A DNA stretch of 58,217 nucleotides. It comes from Planctomycetota bacterium (GTDB lineage: Bacteria; Planctomycetota; Phycisphaerae; UBA1845). The stretch spans positions 1 to 58,217 of the forward strand of contig JACQFE010000052.1 of the NCBI GenBank assembly GCA_016200265.1, given 5' to 3'. A program made the position numbers and the translations under genes. Under the pieces are notes generated by a model. It did no database searches. It was not told where the DNA came from and worked only from the letters and a program-made list of their open reading frames with translations. Of the stretch, positions 43,634 to 52,306 are shown piece by piece. Position 1 is the stretch's first letter. Every line of letters begins with the position of its first letter.

Positions 43634-45244
43634 ATGGACCGAATCGAATCGAGCATCAGCACCTCGGACGCGACATTCGTCGCCAACCGCAAGCACATGG
43701 AATCGCTCGTCGCAGACTTTCGTGCGAAAGCCGAAATAGTCAAACAAGGCGGCGGGCCGGGCAACGTCGAAAAGCACCGCAAACGCGGAAAATTGTTCGT
43801 CCGCGACCGCATCGACGCACTTGTCGATCCCAATAGCCCCTTCCTGGAGTTTAGCCAACTCGCAGCCCATGAGATGTACGACGGCGACGCACCGGCCGCA
43901 GGAGTCGTCACGGGCATCGGCAGCGTTCACGGTCGGCAGTGCGTGATTGTGGCCAATGACGCCACAGTCAAAGGCGGCACGTATTTTCCGATCACGGTAA
44001 AGAAGCATTTACGGGCCCAGGAGATCGCCGAAGAGAATCATCTTCCGTGCATTTATCTCGTCGATTCGGGCGGCGCGTTTCTGCCGCTACAGGCCGAAGT
44101 GTTCCCGGACAAAGAGCACTTCGGTCGCATCTTCTACAACCAGGCCCGCATGTCGGCCAAGGGCATTCCGCAGATCGCCGTGGTGATGGGCTCATGTACG
44201 GCCGGTGGAGCATATGTGCCCGCGATGAGCGACGAGTCGATCATCGTGCGAAATCAAGGCACGATCTTTCTCGGCGGGCCGCCGTTGGTGAAGGCTGCCA
44301 CCGGCGAGGAAGTCACTGCGGAGGACCTCGGCGGCGCGGACGTACACTGCCGAAAATCCGGCGTGACGGATCACTATGCGGCCAACGATGAAGACGCCAT
44401 CACCATCGCCCGCGATATCGTGGTTCATCTCAATCGTCGCGCGGGCGAGTCCATCGAGATCGCGCCCGTGGAAGAGCCTCGCTACGATGCGCAGGAAATC
44501 TATGGGCTAATCCAGAAAGATATCCGCAAGCCGTACGACGTTCGCGAGGTAATCGCGCGAGTCGTGGACGGCAGCCGCTTTCACGAATTCAAAGCGCTTT
44601 ATGGCACGACGGTCATCTGTGGATTCGCGCATATCTGGGGCTATCCCGTTGGCATCGTCGCGAACAACGGCGTGTTGTTTTCCGAGAGCGCGCTGAAGGC
44701 CACTCACTTCATCGAAATGTGCAGCCAGCGCCGAGTGCCGCTTGTTTTCCTGCAGAACATCACCGGCTTCATGGTGGGTCGACAGTTCGAAGCCGGCGGC
44801 ATCGCGAAAGATGGAGCGAAGATGGTCGCGGCCGTCTCGAATGCCAGCGTGCCGAAATTCACGGTCATCATCGGTGGATCGTACGGCGCGGGGAATTACG
44901 GAATGTGCGGTCGAGCGTATGGTCCGCGGTTTTTGTTCATGTGGCCCAACGCGCGGATCAGCGTCATGGGCGGCGATCAGGCGGCAAACGTGCTGCTCAC
45001 GGTGAAGAAAGATCAGATCGCGGCCTCCGGCGGCAAGCCGATGACACCCGCGGAAGAAGAGGAATTCAAACGCCCCACGCTCGAAAAATACGCCGCCGAA
45101 AGCAGCGCCTACTACAGCACGGCCCGGCTCTGGGATGATGGGCTAATCGACCCCGTCGACACCCGCACCGTCTTGGGCCTGTCCCTCGCCGCATCCCTCA
45201 ATGCCCCATTCCCCGATCGCTCGCACGGCGTGTTTAGGATGTAG
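43634..45244 (+). CDS. acyl-CoA carboxylase carboxyltransferase (methylcrotonyl-CoA carboxylase beta type)
   Basis: 536 residues from ATG 43634; the longer frame from 43532 lies over the divergent gene and is not used. The carboxyltransferase subunit moves CO2 from biotin to an acyl-CoA. The N-terminal half has the acyl-CoA site (GGGTYFPI-like [31 protein letters not shown] and [20 protein letters not shown]). The C-terminal half has [18 protein letters not shown] and [16 protein letters not shown]. These signatures, especially the FPD..HFGRIF.N motif and the length, suggest methylcrotonyl- rather than propionyl-CoA. The biotin-carrying alpha subunit is not in the window. Confidence 0.9.
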   Translation: MDRIESSISTSDATFVANRKHMESLVADFRAKAEIVKQGGGPGNVEKHRKRGKLFVRDRIDALVDPNSPFLEFSQLAAHEMYDGDAPAAGVVTGIGSVHGRQCVIVANDATVKGGTYFPITVKKHLRAQEIAEENHLPCIYLVDSGGAFLPLQAEVFPDKEHFGRIFYNQARMSAKGIPQIAVVMGSCTAGGAYVPAMSDESIIVRNQGTIFLGGPPLVKAATGEEVTAEDLGGADVHCRKSGVTDHYAANDEDAITIARDIVVHLNRRAGESIEIAPVEEPRYDAQEIYGLIQKDIRKPYDVREVIARVVDGSRFHEFKALYGTTVICGFAHIWGYPVGIVANNGVLFSESALKATHFIEMCSQRRVPLVFLQNITGFMVGRQFEAGGIAKDGAKMVAAVSNASVPKFTVIIGGSYGAGNYGMCGRAYGPRFLFMWPNARISVMGGDQAANVLLTVKKDQIAASGGKPMTPAEEEEFKRPTLEKYAAESSAYYSTARLWDDGLIDPVDTRTVLGLSLAASLNAPFPDRSHGVFRM

Positions 45245-45253
45245 CGCATTGCC

Positions 45254-45284
45254 TTTTCCGAGCCGCGCCCGTGAGGAAGCGGTC
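45254..45284. repeat. dispersed repeat TTTTCCGAGCCGCG, copy 2
   Basis: Second copy of the repeat at 38545-38574, nine bases after the carboxylase stop. TTTTCCGAGCCGCGCCCGTG then AGGAAGCGGTC. The fixed position after two different genes suggests a shared transcript-end or mobile-repeat role. Confidence 0.65.
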
Positions 45285-45288
45285 TGCA

Positions 45289-45328
45289 TGCCTCCCCCCT
45301 TATCAAGGGGGGACACAGGGGGGTAGCC
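45289..45328 (+). repeat. C-run/G-run hairpin, partial copy of the 90-bp repeat family
   Basis: ATGCCTCCCCCCTTATCAAG then GGGGGGACACAGGGGGGTA resembles the central part of the repeats at 33110-33199 and 51481-51569 but lacks their flanking segments. It separates the TTTTCCGAGCC repeat from a gene remnant. Confidence 0.6.
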
Positions 45329-45439
45329 TACATCCTCCGCCGCACCGCCTCCGCCCGACCGATTGACGACTTGCTCTCCGCGCGCGATGCGCTGAAGCTA
45401 CGGCTGGAGGATCACGTTGCCGAACAGTATTATTCCTAG
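45324..45439 (+). pseudogene. C-terminal remnant of an unidentified gene
   Basis: A reading frame runs without stops from the G-run repeat to a TAG at 45437-45439. It encodes AYILRRTASARPIDDLLSAR then DALKLRLEDHVAEQYYS. Its charged, helix-like composition is that of a real protein end, not random DNA, yet no start codon or upstream gene exists because the repeat at 45289-45328 lies directly before it. I read it as the tail of a gene lost when the repeat moved in or by deletion. The parent family was not recognised. Confidence 0.4.
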
Positions 45440-45472
45440 CGAGCCGCATTTTCAGAAACTGAGATCAAGCAA

Positions 45473-46264
45473 ATGAGTTCCAAAAGTATCGCAAAAGTTG
45501 ACCTTGGTTCGAGATTCGACCCGTTCCATCGTATCGATCGAGAAGGTCCGGCGCTTGTACGATACAGTGCACTCGCCCAAGCCATAACCAAATACGCTTC
45601 GCCAGAGCTAATCGAAAAGGTAAAGAACCATAAGTTGATTGGAGCAAGGCAAGCGAAGGAGTTTCTTCACGCAGCTCACATCGCCGTGTTCAGAATAAAA
45701 ACCCGATATGATTACATCCGTACTCCGATGGTGGAGACCGTCGGGCGTCGTTTTCTACCGAACATCGCGGTCACGCCTTTACCATTTGCTCCGACGAATC
45801 ACGGCTCTTGGTATTTGTGCGTGCAGGTCAAGGAAAACCTAGGAGGCAACCGATGCACCCTTGCCTTTCCAATACTGACGATTGGTGGCGAATCGAGGAC
45901 AATTGTAGTTACGAAACATGCATGCGAACAACTCAGTGAACGTGCAGGTATTATTGGCAACCACGTTGCCTTTCTCGCCGAGGCGATACTCAAAGGAAAG
46001 TGCACTGTCGCAAAGGACCGGCGCGAAGGGTGGCATGTATTGGCATGCGATTTGCAAGGCGAGACCATTGGTTGCTGCCCAGTTGAAAGAGTTGAATGCG
46101 AAATGAAGTCGATGGGGCACGGCAAACGATTCGGTGCTCACCTATTCGCGCACCAGCCCCGATGGCGGCTGAAGACGTTCTATGGACGCGAGTTCGCTGA
46201 GCGCATGTCGCTCATTCGGTCGACGCAGCAAGGCACCCGGATTCTTAAGCCGGATTATTCGTGA
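45473..46264 (+). CDS. hypothetical protein
   Basis: 263 residues, predicted cytoplasmic. Visible features are a helical N-terminal third (FDPFHRIDREGPALVRYSAL, ALAQAITKYASPELIEKVKN), a beta-rich centre (NHGSWYLCVQVKENLGGNRC, LAFPILTIGGESRTIVV) and a basic C-terminus (FGREFAERMSLIRSTQQGTR). The segment KHACEQLSERAGI resembles short plasmid/phage-encoded proteins with TKHA.QR motifs, but no named family is certain. Base composition is lower in G+C than neighbouring genes, which could indicate transfer. It starts 34 bases after the gene remnant. Confidence 0.5.
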   Translation: MSSKSIAKVDLGSRFDPFHRIDREGPALVRYSALAQAITKYASPELIEKVKNHKLIGARQAKEFLHAAHIAVFRIKTRYDYIRTPMVETVGRRFLPNIAVTPLPFAPTNHGSWYLCVQVKENLGGNRCTLAFPILTIGGESRTIVVTKHACEQLSERAGIIGNHVAFLAEAILKGKCTVAKDRREGWHVLACDLQGETIGCCPVERVECEMKSMGHGKRFGAHLFAHQPRWRLKTFYGREFAERMSLIRSTQQGTRILKPDYS

Positions 46265-46350
46265 ACGCTTTGCATTCTTCCGCCTTCTCCAGCTATCATT
46301 CGCATTGTGTTTTTTTCAAACGTTTTCCACGTTGCATTGGAGAGATAAAT

Positions 46351-46935
46351 ATGTCTCGATTTAGGACGCTATTGATGGCTGTCGTGACTTTCATTGCAAC
46401 ATCGACCGTCCGCGCCGAACGGTTCATCAGCCTTGACGCTTATGGGAGTACCATAGGCGCTCCGATGCGAAGTACATTTCATATCGGAATTTCGGAGCTC
46501 GGTAACCTCCATATTCAAGAGCTTTTTACCCTCACAATCGAAGAGGGAGATACAGGTGACGTCATTAGAGCTATGCGAGATCGCGCAATACCGGCGCAGG
46601 GAATTCCCGGAATTTGCAGACGCGCCGAAGTCCACTTTGGCTCATCGCTCTATCATGGAATCCAAGTATACCAATCCGACACCATACAATTTTGGGGTTC
46701 AACGGATGGCCAGGACTGGCAGGTGATCGATCATGGGGGCGACGCTGCTCCATTGACGATGCTCGAAAATGCAAGTCAGTATTGGGGTCTACGTGTAGGA
46801 GAGTACGGCAGCAATCCACAGACCGGGTCTGCCGCCGCGCCCGCAGTCGGAGCCTTCGGACTAGTGACTATGCTTACGCTCGCGTGCATGACGGCTGTTT
46901 ACGTCTTTCGCCGCTTCCCGCGCGTTGCTCGATGA
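46351..46935 (+). CDS. small secreted protein with PEP/IPTL-CTERM-like anchor
   Basis: 194 residues from ATG 46351 (GGAGAG nine bases upstream). Signal peptide TLLMAVVTFIATSTVRA; a mature domain of about 130 residues with beta strands (RFISLDAYGSTIG, MRSTFHIGISELGNL, YQSDTIQFWGSTDGQDWQVI) and two cysteines-poor loops; then a C-terminal sorting-like end: PAVGAFGLVTMLTLACMTAV, YVFRRFPRVAR. The end resembles the PALSS...SRKSRR tail of the protease family at 8714-9826. Such anchors are processed by an exosortase-type enzyme, which is not in the window. Confidence 0.65.
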   Translation: MSRFRTLLMAVVTFIATSTVRAERFISLDAYGSTIGAPMRSTFHIGISELGNLHIQELFTLTIEEGDTGDVIRAMRDRAIPAQGIPGICRRAEVHFGSSLYHGIQVYQSDTIQFWGSTDGQDWQVIDHGGDAAPLTMLENASQYWGLRVGEYGSNPQTGSAAAPAVGAFGLVTMLTLACMTAVYVFRRFPRVAR

Positions 46936-47138
46936 AATCGAACGCCGTGCCCTCGCATGCGTAAGCGTTTCGAAGCTTGGGTCCGAAGTCGCCGATTCTC
47001 ACCATCCTTCTGTCGGCGCAGCGTCGCGATCGCCAAATTCGAGAATTCCGCCGAGCGCCCCTGACATTATTCCCGCAGGAGCCGCCGGACCGCGAACTTT
47101 GTCACGCTCCTAGCCGCGAAGCGGCGGAACAGACGTAG

Positions 47139-47158
47139 CCCACGGCGTGAGCCGTGGG
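47139..47158. repeat. hairpin CCCACGGC-GTGA-GCCGTGGG
   Basis: An 8-bp perfect stem with a GTGA tetraloop, preceded by AGACGTAG. GC-rich hairpins of this kind are scattered between planctomycete genes. No T-tract follows. Confidence 0.65.
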
Positions 47159-47184
47159 AACACGTGACGCCCTCAAAAAGAAAA

Positions 47185-47198
47185 GCCCCGAATGGGGC
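47185..47198. repeat. hairpin GCCCC-GAAT-GGGGC followed by GGAAGA-type tail
   Basis: GCCCC (47185-47189) pairs with GGGGC (47194-47198) and is preceded by AAAA and followed by GGAAGAA. The same design appears at 42695-42707: AAA, GTCCC, GTT, GGGAC, then GGAAGAG. Confidence 0.6.
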
Positions 47199-47314
47199 GG
47201 AAGAAACGCATGCCTTGTTGCCTTTCCAAATTCGACACTCACCATTCGCACTTCGCTCTTGTCTTTCCGGATTCTTTTTCGCTATTCGCTATTCGAAATT
47301 CGCCATTCGCATCG

Positions 47315-47371
47315 GTGCCACGCTATGACATTTGTGAAAATCATCCTTACCAAACGGACCCATCTGAAAGT
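47315..47371 (+). repeat. dispersed repeat, copy 2 (KRTHLK-type)
   Basis: Partner of 13656-13711. Encodes KIILTKRTHLK in a short frame that ends soon after. No long gene contains it. Confidence 0.55.
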
Positions 47372-47481
47372 GTCACTGACATCGCCGCAAGATCGCCGCT
47401 CTATGAAAAACCGAATTTCATCGAGCGCCCTCAAGATTGTTCGAAAAATCACAAAAAGTACTGAAAATTCCCGGCCAATCC

Positions 47482-47528
47482 TGTTTCACGTGAAACGGTA
47501 TTTCGCAAAGCTCGTTTCACGTGAAACA
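47482..47528. promoter_or_regulatory. pair of parS-like centromere sites
   Basis: Two perfect 14-bp palindromes GTTTCACGTGAAAC lie at 47483-47496 and 47514-47527, with centres 31 bases apart, about three helical turns. Extended to 16 bases they read TGTTTCACGTGAAACG and CGTTTCACGTGAAACA. Each differs at one position from the bacterial parS consensus bound by ParB (TGTTTCACGTGAAACA). The sites are in a gene-free region. ParA/ParB genes are not in the window, so use as a chromosome-partition site is inferred. Confidence 0.7.
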
Positions 47529-47558
47529 AATCTGCGTCAATCTGCGAAATCTGCGGAT

Positions 47559-49301
47559 TCAGAACCCCGCCGGGATGCCGCCTTTGTGCGGGTCGGAAGC
47601 GCCGATCCAGCCTTCGCGGGTTTTCAGAATGGCCTGAACGGAGGCAGTTTCGCGTTCATTGGAGATTTCGTGGCCGCGGCGTTTCAGGCCAGCGACAACG
47701 TCCGCATTCGGCTCGCGATCGAAATAGACTTTATCCGGCATCCACTGATGATGGGGTCGCGGGCGAAGCATCGCGTCCTCCAATGACAAACCGCCGTCAA
47801 GCACGCCGAGCATGACATTGAGCACCGCCGAAATAATTCGCGGACCGCCGGATGCACCAAGCAACAAATACGGCGCTCCATCTTTGAGCACGATCGTCGG
47901 GGCCATGCTGGAAAGCGGCCGCTTGTTGCCGGCCACGCCATTAGCGGAGGATTGGATCAAGCCGAATGCGTTGGGCTTATCCGGCTCGGCCGCAAAGTCA
48001 TCCATCTCGTTGTTGAGCACGAGACCCCATTCGTCGATCGCCACCAGCGAGCCGAATTCCGTGTTGATCGTCTCCGTGCTGACGACGACGTTGCCCGATT
48101 TGTCGACCACGGAAAAGCTGGACGTGCCCGCGTCCTTGGGTTGACCAAGCGAGCCGTATTGTTTCGACTTGCCCGTTCTTTCCGGCTCGATCTGGCGGGA
48201 GAGCGAATCCGCGTACGATTTCGAAAGCAGCCGAGTCTTGGGAACATTGGCGAAGGCGTCGTCGCCGAGCCATTGCGCACGATCCGCGAAGGCGTGTTTC
48301 AAAGCCTCGATCTGATAATGAGCGGCCAGTGGCGGATCGGTTCGGATCAAATTCGGAAAGTCAAAATTGTTGAGAATTCCAAGTGATTCCGCGAGGGCAA
48401 TTCCTCCTGACGACGGAAGCGGCATCGTAATGACGTGAAAGTTTCGATAATCGAATTCGATGGGCTTAAGAATACGCGCGCGATAAGATGCGAGGTCTGC
48501 GGTACTCAACAGACCGCCATTGCGTTGCATTTCCGCCTCGATTGCTTCCGCGACCGGGCCACGATAGAAGAACTCCGGTCCGCTGCGAGCGAGCTCCTCC
48601 AAGAGATGCGCGAGCGCCGGCTGCTTGAGCGTGTCGCCCACGCTCCACGGCTTGCCATCGCGCAGAAATGTATGAAAGACGTATGGGCAGGACTGCTTGA
48701 GTACTGGATATTTCTCGTAAATTTTCAGCACGTCCGCGGAGCGAGCGACGTAATCCTCGTCGACCGCATAGCCTTCCTTCGCCAGCCGAATTGCCGGCTG
48801 CATGACGCGTTCCAATGGCCTCACGCCGAACATGGTCAAGATTTGGGTTCTGCCCGCGAAAAGTCCCGGCGTAGCGACAGCCAAATGCCCAAATTCACTC
48901 GGACTCGGCCCGGACGGATTTTTCGCGCGCGAGCGAACGAACATGCCCACATCCGCGGTTGCCGGCGCGGTTTCACGAAAGTCCTGGATGATTACCTGGC
49001 CGTTTGCCATTCGCGCCACGAGGAATCCGCCACCGCCAAGGCCAGTGCTATACGGACGCGTCACTGCCAATGCGAACGACGTTGCCACTGCGGCGTCGAT
49101 GGCATTGCCGCCGTCGCGGAGGATTTCCAGGCCGGCCTCGGATGCATATTTCGAATCCGCAGCGACCATTCCCTGTTTGCCGCGCACGATCCAAGGTGCG
49201 TCGGCTCGCACCGAAACGGGGAACGAACCCGAAATCACCGCAACCACAGCGATCAGCCCTGCGTTCCATCGTGCAAAATATCGAGTCATGGGTCTTCGCA
49301 T
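47559..49301 (-). CDS. ggt: gamma-glutamyltransferase
   Basis: 580 residues from ATG 49301 (GAGG eight bases upstream). Signal peptide NAGLIAVVAVISGSFPVSVR then ADA. The enzyme is made as one chain and cleaves itself before the nucleophile Thr in KDAGTSSFSVVD to give two subunits; usual family sequence is GT(T/S)H.SVVD, so Ser at the fourth position replaces the common His. Other motifs are DGGNAIDAAVATSFAL, STGLGGGGFLVA and LLLGASGGPRIISAVLNVML. It acts outside the cytoplasmic membrane on glutathione or other gamma-glutamyl compounds. Confidence 0.93.
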   Translation of the reverse strand: MRRPMTRYFARWNAGLIAVVAVISGSFPVSVRADAPWIVRGKQGMVAADSKYASEAGLEILRDGGNAIDAAVATSFALAVTRPYSTGLGGGGFLVARMANGQVIIQDFRETAPATADVGMFVRSRAKNPSGPSPSEFGHLAVATPGLFAGRTQILTMFGVRPLERVMQPAIRLAKEGYAVDEDYVARSADVLKIYEKYPVLKQSCPYVFHTFLRDGKPWSVGDTLKQPALAHLLEELARSGPEFFYRGPVAEAIEAEMQRNGGLLSTADLASYRARILKPIEFDYRNFHVITMPLPSSGGIALAESLGILNNFDFPNLIRTDPPLAAHYQIEALKHAFADRAQWLGDDAFANVPKTRLLSKSYADSLSRQIEPERTGKSKQYGSLGQPKDAGTSSFSVVDKSGNVVVSTETINTEFGSLVAIDEWGLVLNNEMDDFAAEPDKPNAFGLIQSSANGVAGNKRPLSSMAPTIVLKDGAPYLLLGASGGPRIISAVLNVMLGVLDGGLSLEDAMLRPRPHHQWMPDKVYFDREPNADVVAGLKRRGHEISNERETASVQAILKTREGWIGASDPHKGGIPAGF

Positions 49302-49410
49302 TGAATTACCTCGTATCATCACGCTGAATTGAAATGGAATCATCTCGCCTTAACCTTTGCCGAATTCTCCGAGAGCTTGCTCACAAACACCTTGGAGCCA
49401 TAATCGCCGC

Positions 49411-51372
49411 GTGACGAACTCTTCGCAAATTTCAGCAACTCAGGCGTCAACCGGCGCAAGGCATTTCATCCTTGGAACGGCCGGCCACATCGACCACGGA
49501 AAAACCTCGCTCGTCAAGGCGCTGACCGGCGTCAACACGGATCGCCTGCCGGAGGAGCAGCGTCGCGGAATGACCATCGAGCTGGGTTTCGCGGAGTTGG
49601 CGATTGACGACGTTCGATTCGGGGTCGTCGATGTGCCGGGGCATGAGCGGTTTGTGCGGACGATGGTGGCCGGAGCGACGGGCATCGACATGGTGCTGCT
49701 CGTGGTGGCGGCGGACGACTCGGTCATGCCGCAGACGATCGAGCACGTCGCGATCCTGAAATTGCTCGGAATTGAACGAGGCCTCGTCGCGATTACAAAA
49801 ATCGATGCGGTTGATCCGGAGATGGTTGATCTCGTTGAGGCCGACATCCGCGAATTACTCGCGAACAGTCCTTTGGCTGACGCGCCGATTTGTCGGGTGT
49901 CGTCGATCACCGGCGAAGGCATCAACGACCTGAAGAATGCAATTCTACAAATCTCGCGAAGCCTTTCGCGCACTACGCCCAGTCAACCGTTCCGCATGGC
50001 CATCGACAGGGTGTTCACGGTGCAAGGTCGAGGAACGGTCGTCACCGGTTCCGTCCTGCGCGGACGAGTGTCGAAAGGCGACACTTTGGAGCTTTGGCCT
50101 GTCGGAGCGACGTGCCGGGTTCGCGACCTTCAGACGCACGGTGATCAACAGGAACTTCTGGAGCGCGGCCAGCGGGCGGCCATCAATTTGAGCGGCGCGG
50201 ACAAGGAGTCGATCGAGCGTGGCTTCGAGCTGGCCACTCCCGGCTATCTGACTCCAACAAGACTACTCGAAGTTTCGCTGAGTTCATTGGGTTCACTTTC
50301 AAGGCCGGTGAAGTCCAATTCAACCGCGCGACTTGAAATGGGCACGAATGAAACCACTGTGCGCGTCACCTTCATCGATCAATCGACTTTGCAGGCAGGT
50401 GAACGATGTTACGCCCAACTGCACACGCGCGAGCCGGTGACGGCCGCCTTCGGCCAGCGATTTATCCTTCGAGACGAAAACAGCTCGCGAACGATTGGCG
50501 GCGGTATTGTGCTCAAGCCCGTGGCACTGAGGCGGCGTCGAAAATCCCAGGCGGACAATTATTCCCTCGGACGTTTGGATCGCGGCGACGAACGTGAGCG
50601 ACTTGAAGAAGTCATCCGCACGTATGGTTTCCGTCGGCCGACGGACATGCAGGTCGCGGCCCGCACGGGAATTGAGCTTGAGCAAGTCCCCACAATAATG
50701 AAGGAGCTGGAGACTTGCGGGCGGTTGAATCTTATTTCAGGCACAAATGTTCGAGCCACTCCCGGACAGATCGCCGACGTGATCGAGCGACTGACGACGT
50801 GGCTCGAACGTTATCACAAGGCGCACCCTGAGCTGCCGGGGCGGCCGGCGGATAGTGCCATCGGTTGGCTCGAGCGCATAACGGGCGACAAGTCACTGGC
50901 CCGGCCACTTTTCGCGGAACTGCTTCGTGCAAAATCCGTGAAGGCCTTCGGGCGATTCGTCTGCGCGACATCGTTTGCTCCTTCGCTTTCGCAAAACGAC
51001 GAGAAGTTCCTGAATCTACTCCAGGAAGAATTTCGCGCCCGTGCCTTTCAGCCGCCAGCGCTCGCGGAATTGTCATTCGCACCGCAAATTGACCGCAAAC
51101 GGCTTGATCGGCTGATCACGCTTGCGGTTGCGATGGGCGAGCTGGTGCCCATCGACTCGGCGATTTACCTGCACACCGAACATGAACAAGAGCTTCGGCA
51201 TCTTGTGGCCAGGCTCATTGGAGAACATGGAAGCGTCACCGTCGCTCAGATTCGCGAGGCGATGAAGTCAAGCCGTAAGTACGCGGTTCCGATCGTTGAA
51301 TATTTGGACCGCGTTGGGTTCACCCGTCGTGAAGGCGATCTGCGGGTGCTAAAGAACTCTGGAAACAGCTGA
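49411..51372 (+). CDS. selB: selenocysteine-specific elongation factor
   Basis: 653 residues from GTG 49411; a longer start at 49357 is possible. It delivers Sec-tRNA(Sec) to UGA codons with a SECIS element. The G domain has G1 [17 protein letters not shown], switch [10 protein letters not shown]3 [12 protein letters not shown] and G4 TKID. Domains II and III follow ([18 protein letters not shown]), and the C-terminal half (about 400-653) has the winged-helix repeats that bind SECIS RNA ([12 protein letters not shown] end). The length is typical for SelB and too long for EF-Tu. selA, selD and the tRNA gene are not in the window. Confidence 0.93.
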   Translation: MTNSSQISATQASTGARHFILGTAGHIDHGKTSLVKALTGVNTDRLPEEQRRGMTIELGFAELAIDDVRFGVVDVPGHERFVRTMVAGATGIDMVLLVVAADDSVMPQTIEHVAILKLLGIERGLVAITKIDAVDPEMVDLVEADIRELLANSPLADAPICRVSSITGEGINDLKNAILQISRSLSRTTPSQPFRMAIDRVFTVQGRGTVVTGSVLRGRVSKGDTLELWPVGATCRVRDLQTHGDQQELLERGQRAAINLSGADKESIERGFELATPGYLTPTRLLEVSLSSLGSLSRPVKSNSTARLEMGTNETTVRVTFIDQSTLQAGERCYAQLHTREPVTAAFGQRFILRDENSSRTIGGGIVLKPVALRRRRKSQADNYSLGRLDRGDERERLEEVIRTYGFRRPTDMQVAARTGIELEQVPTIMKELETCGRLNLISGTNVRATPGQIADVIERLTTWLERYHKAHPELPGRPADSAIGWLERITGDKSLARPLFAELLRAKSVKAFGRFVCATSFAPSLSQNDEKFLNLLQEEFRARAFQPPALAELSFAPQIDRKRLDRLITLAVAMGELVPIDSAIYLHTEHEQELRHLVARLIGEHGSVTVAQIREAMKSSRKYAVPIVEYLDRVGFTRREGDLRVLKNSGNS

Positions 51373-51480
51373 CAATGATCTCCCCGCAAAACGCGGCGCC
51401 GGCATCGCACAGTCAAAAATTGCAGCGTTACCCGCGAGTGGCGACGCTACAAACATTTTTGACACGAGGTCCGCGTTCCT

Positions 51481-51569
51481 TAGAGCACTTAACGGTCAAG
51501 TGTAGATACTTACCCCCCTCATTCCCCCCTTGTGAAGGGGGGAGGCATCGCTACACCTGAGTGATCATC
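51481..51569 (-). repeat. 90-bp dispersed repeat, copy 2 (inverted)
   Basis: Reverse complement of 33110-33199 with few mismatches: TAGAGCACTTAACGGTCAAG, CTTACCCCCCTCATTCCCCC, and GGAGGCATCGCTACACCT. Located between selB and the SYLF lipoprotein gene, where the two genes converge. Confidence 0.85.
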
Positions 51570-51586
51570 GCTCCAGAAAACGGCGA

Positions 51587-52153
51587 TCAATTCAGATCCT
51601 TGTCCCACCAGAATTTGGTGCCGCCAACGGTAGCGCTCGCCGAGACGCCGCCTTGCGTAAGCTCGTAGAGCTCCACGGACTTGGACACGTTGCCGGCGAC
51701 ACCCGCGGCGCCGCCCTTCTCATTACTCTTGGCAGCCGCTTCGCCCTCGGCACCAAATTGCCAGCCGTGATGCACAAATGTGTCGATCGCTTCCTTGGAA
51801 TTAAATATGATCAAGGCGCGGAAGTCCTTGACTCCCAATCCGATACCCGCCGTTCCCCGAAGCATACGCATGTACGTCTCTTTGCCATTGGATTTGTCGA
51901 CGACCACGCCGTATCCATCGCCGCCGCCCACAAAGATCACCGTAAACCCAATCGTGCTGAATACTGCGAAGCCCGAGGCCCCCTCAACCTTCTGGCGAAG
52001 TTCCGGTCTCTTCGCATAGAAATCGTCCAGGGTGGTCTGCTTCATGGTTTGCACGTATTCGCGACGTTCCGTCGACGAATGGCCTTTGGGATGTCCACAA
52101 CCTGAGTTCGCAACCGCTGCCAGGGCAACAAGAAATAAGGATGTTCGTTTCAT
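51587..52153 (-). CDS. SYLF (YSC84)-domain lipoprotein
   Basis: 188 residues from ATG 52153 (GGAG nine bases upstream). Lipoprotein signal SLFLVALAAVANSGC. The domain (about 60-180) contains KVEGASGFAVFSTIGFTVIF, VGGGDGYGVVVDKSNGKETY, MRMLRGTAGIGLGVKDFRAL and IIFNSKEAIDTF, matching the SYLF/YSC84 family that binds lipids in eukaryotes. In bacteria such proteins sit on the outer side of membranes with unknown function. It is followed by the transporter gene on the same strand after about 150 bases. Confidence 0.8.
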   Translation of the reverse strand: MKRTSLFLVALAAVANSGCGHPKGHSSTERREYVQTMKQTTLDDFYAKRPELRQKVEGASGFAVFSTIGFTVIFVGGGDGYGVVVDKSNGKETYMRMLRGTAGIGLGVKDFRALIIFNSKEAIDTFVHHGWQFGAEGEAAAKSNEKGGAAGVAGNVSKSVELYELTQGGVSASATVGGTKFWWDKDLN

Positions 52154-52306
52154 TTTTTCACTCCACGTGTTCAAAAACCTCCGGACGTGTAACGCGGCCG
52201 CGCCGCCCCACACGTCGACGGGCTGTTTCCCCCGCGCCAACGGGTACTGAATCGCTTTTTATTATACGCGCGTTGCCAACGAGGCGGTAGGAGTGATCGC
52301 AATGAT

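Larger units (their letters stand above)
46936..47558. other. gene-free region with repeats and parS-like sites
   Basis: About 620 bases without a real gene; frames such as 47154-47786 are built of repeats. It contains hairpins at 47139-47158 and 47185-47198, ATTCGC-type degenerate repeats near 47280-47315, a KRTHLK-type repeat (47315-47371), two parS-like palindromes (47482-47528), and three ATCTGCG repeats just after them. Confidence 0.7.
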
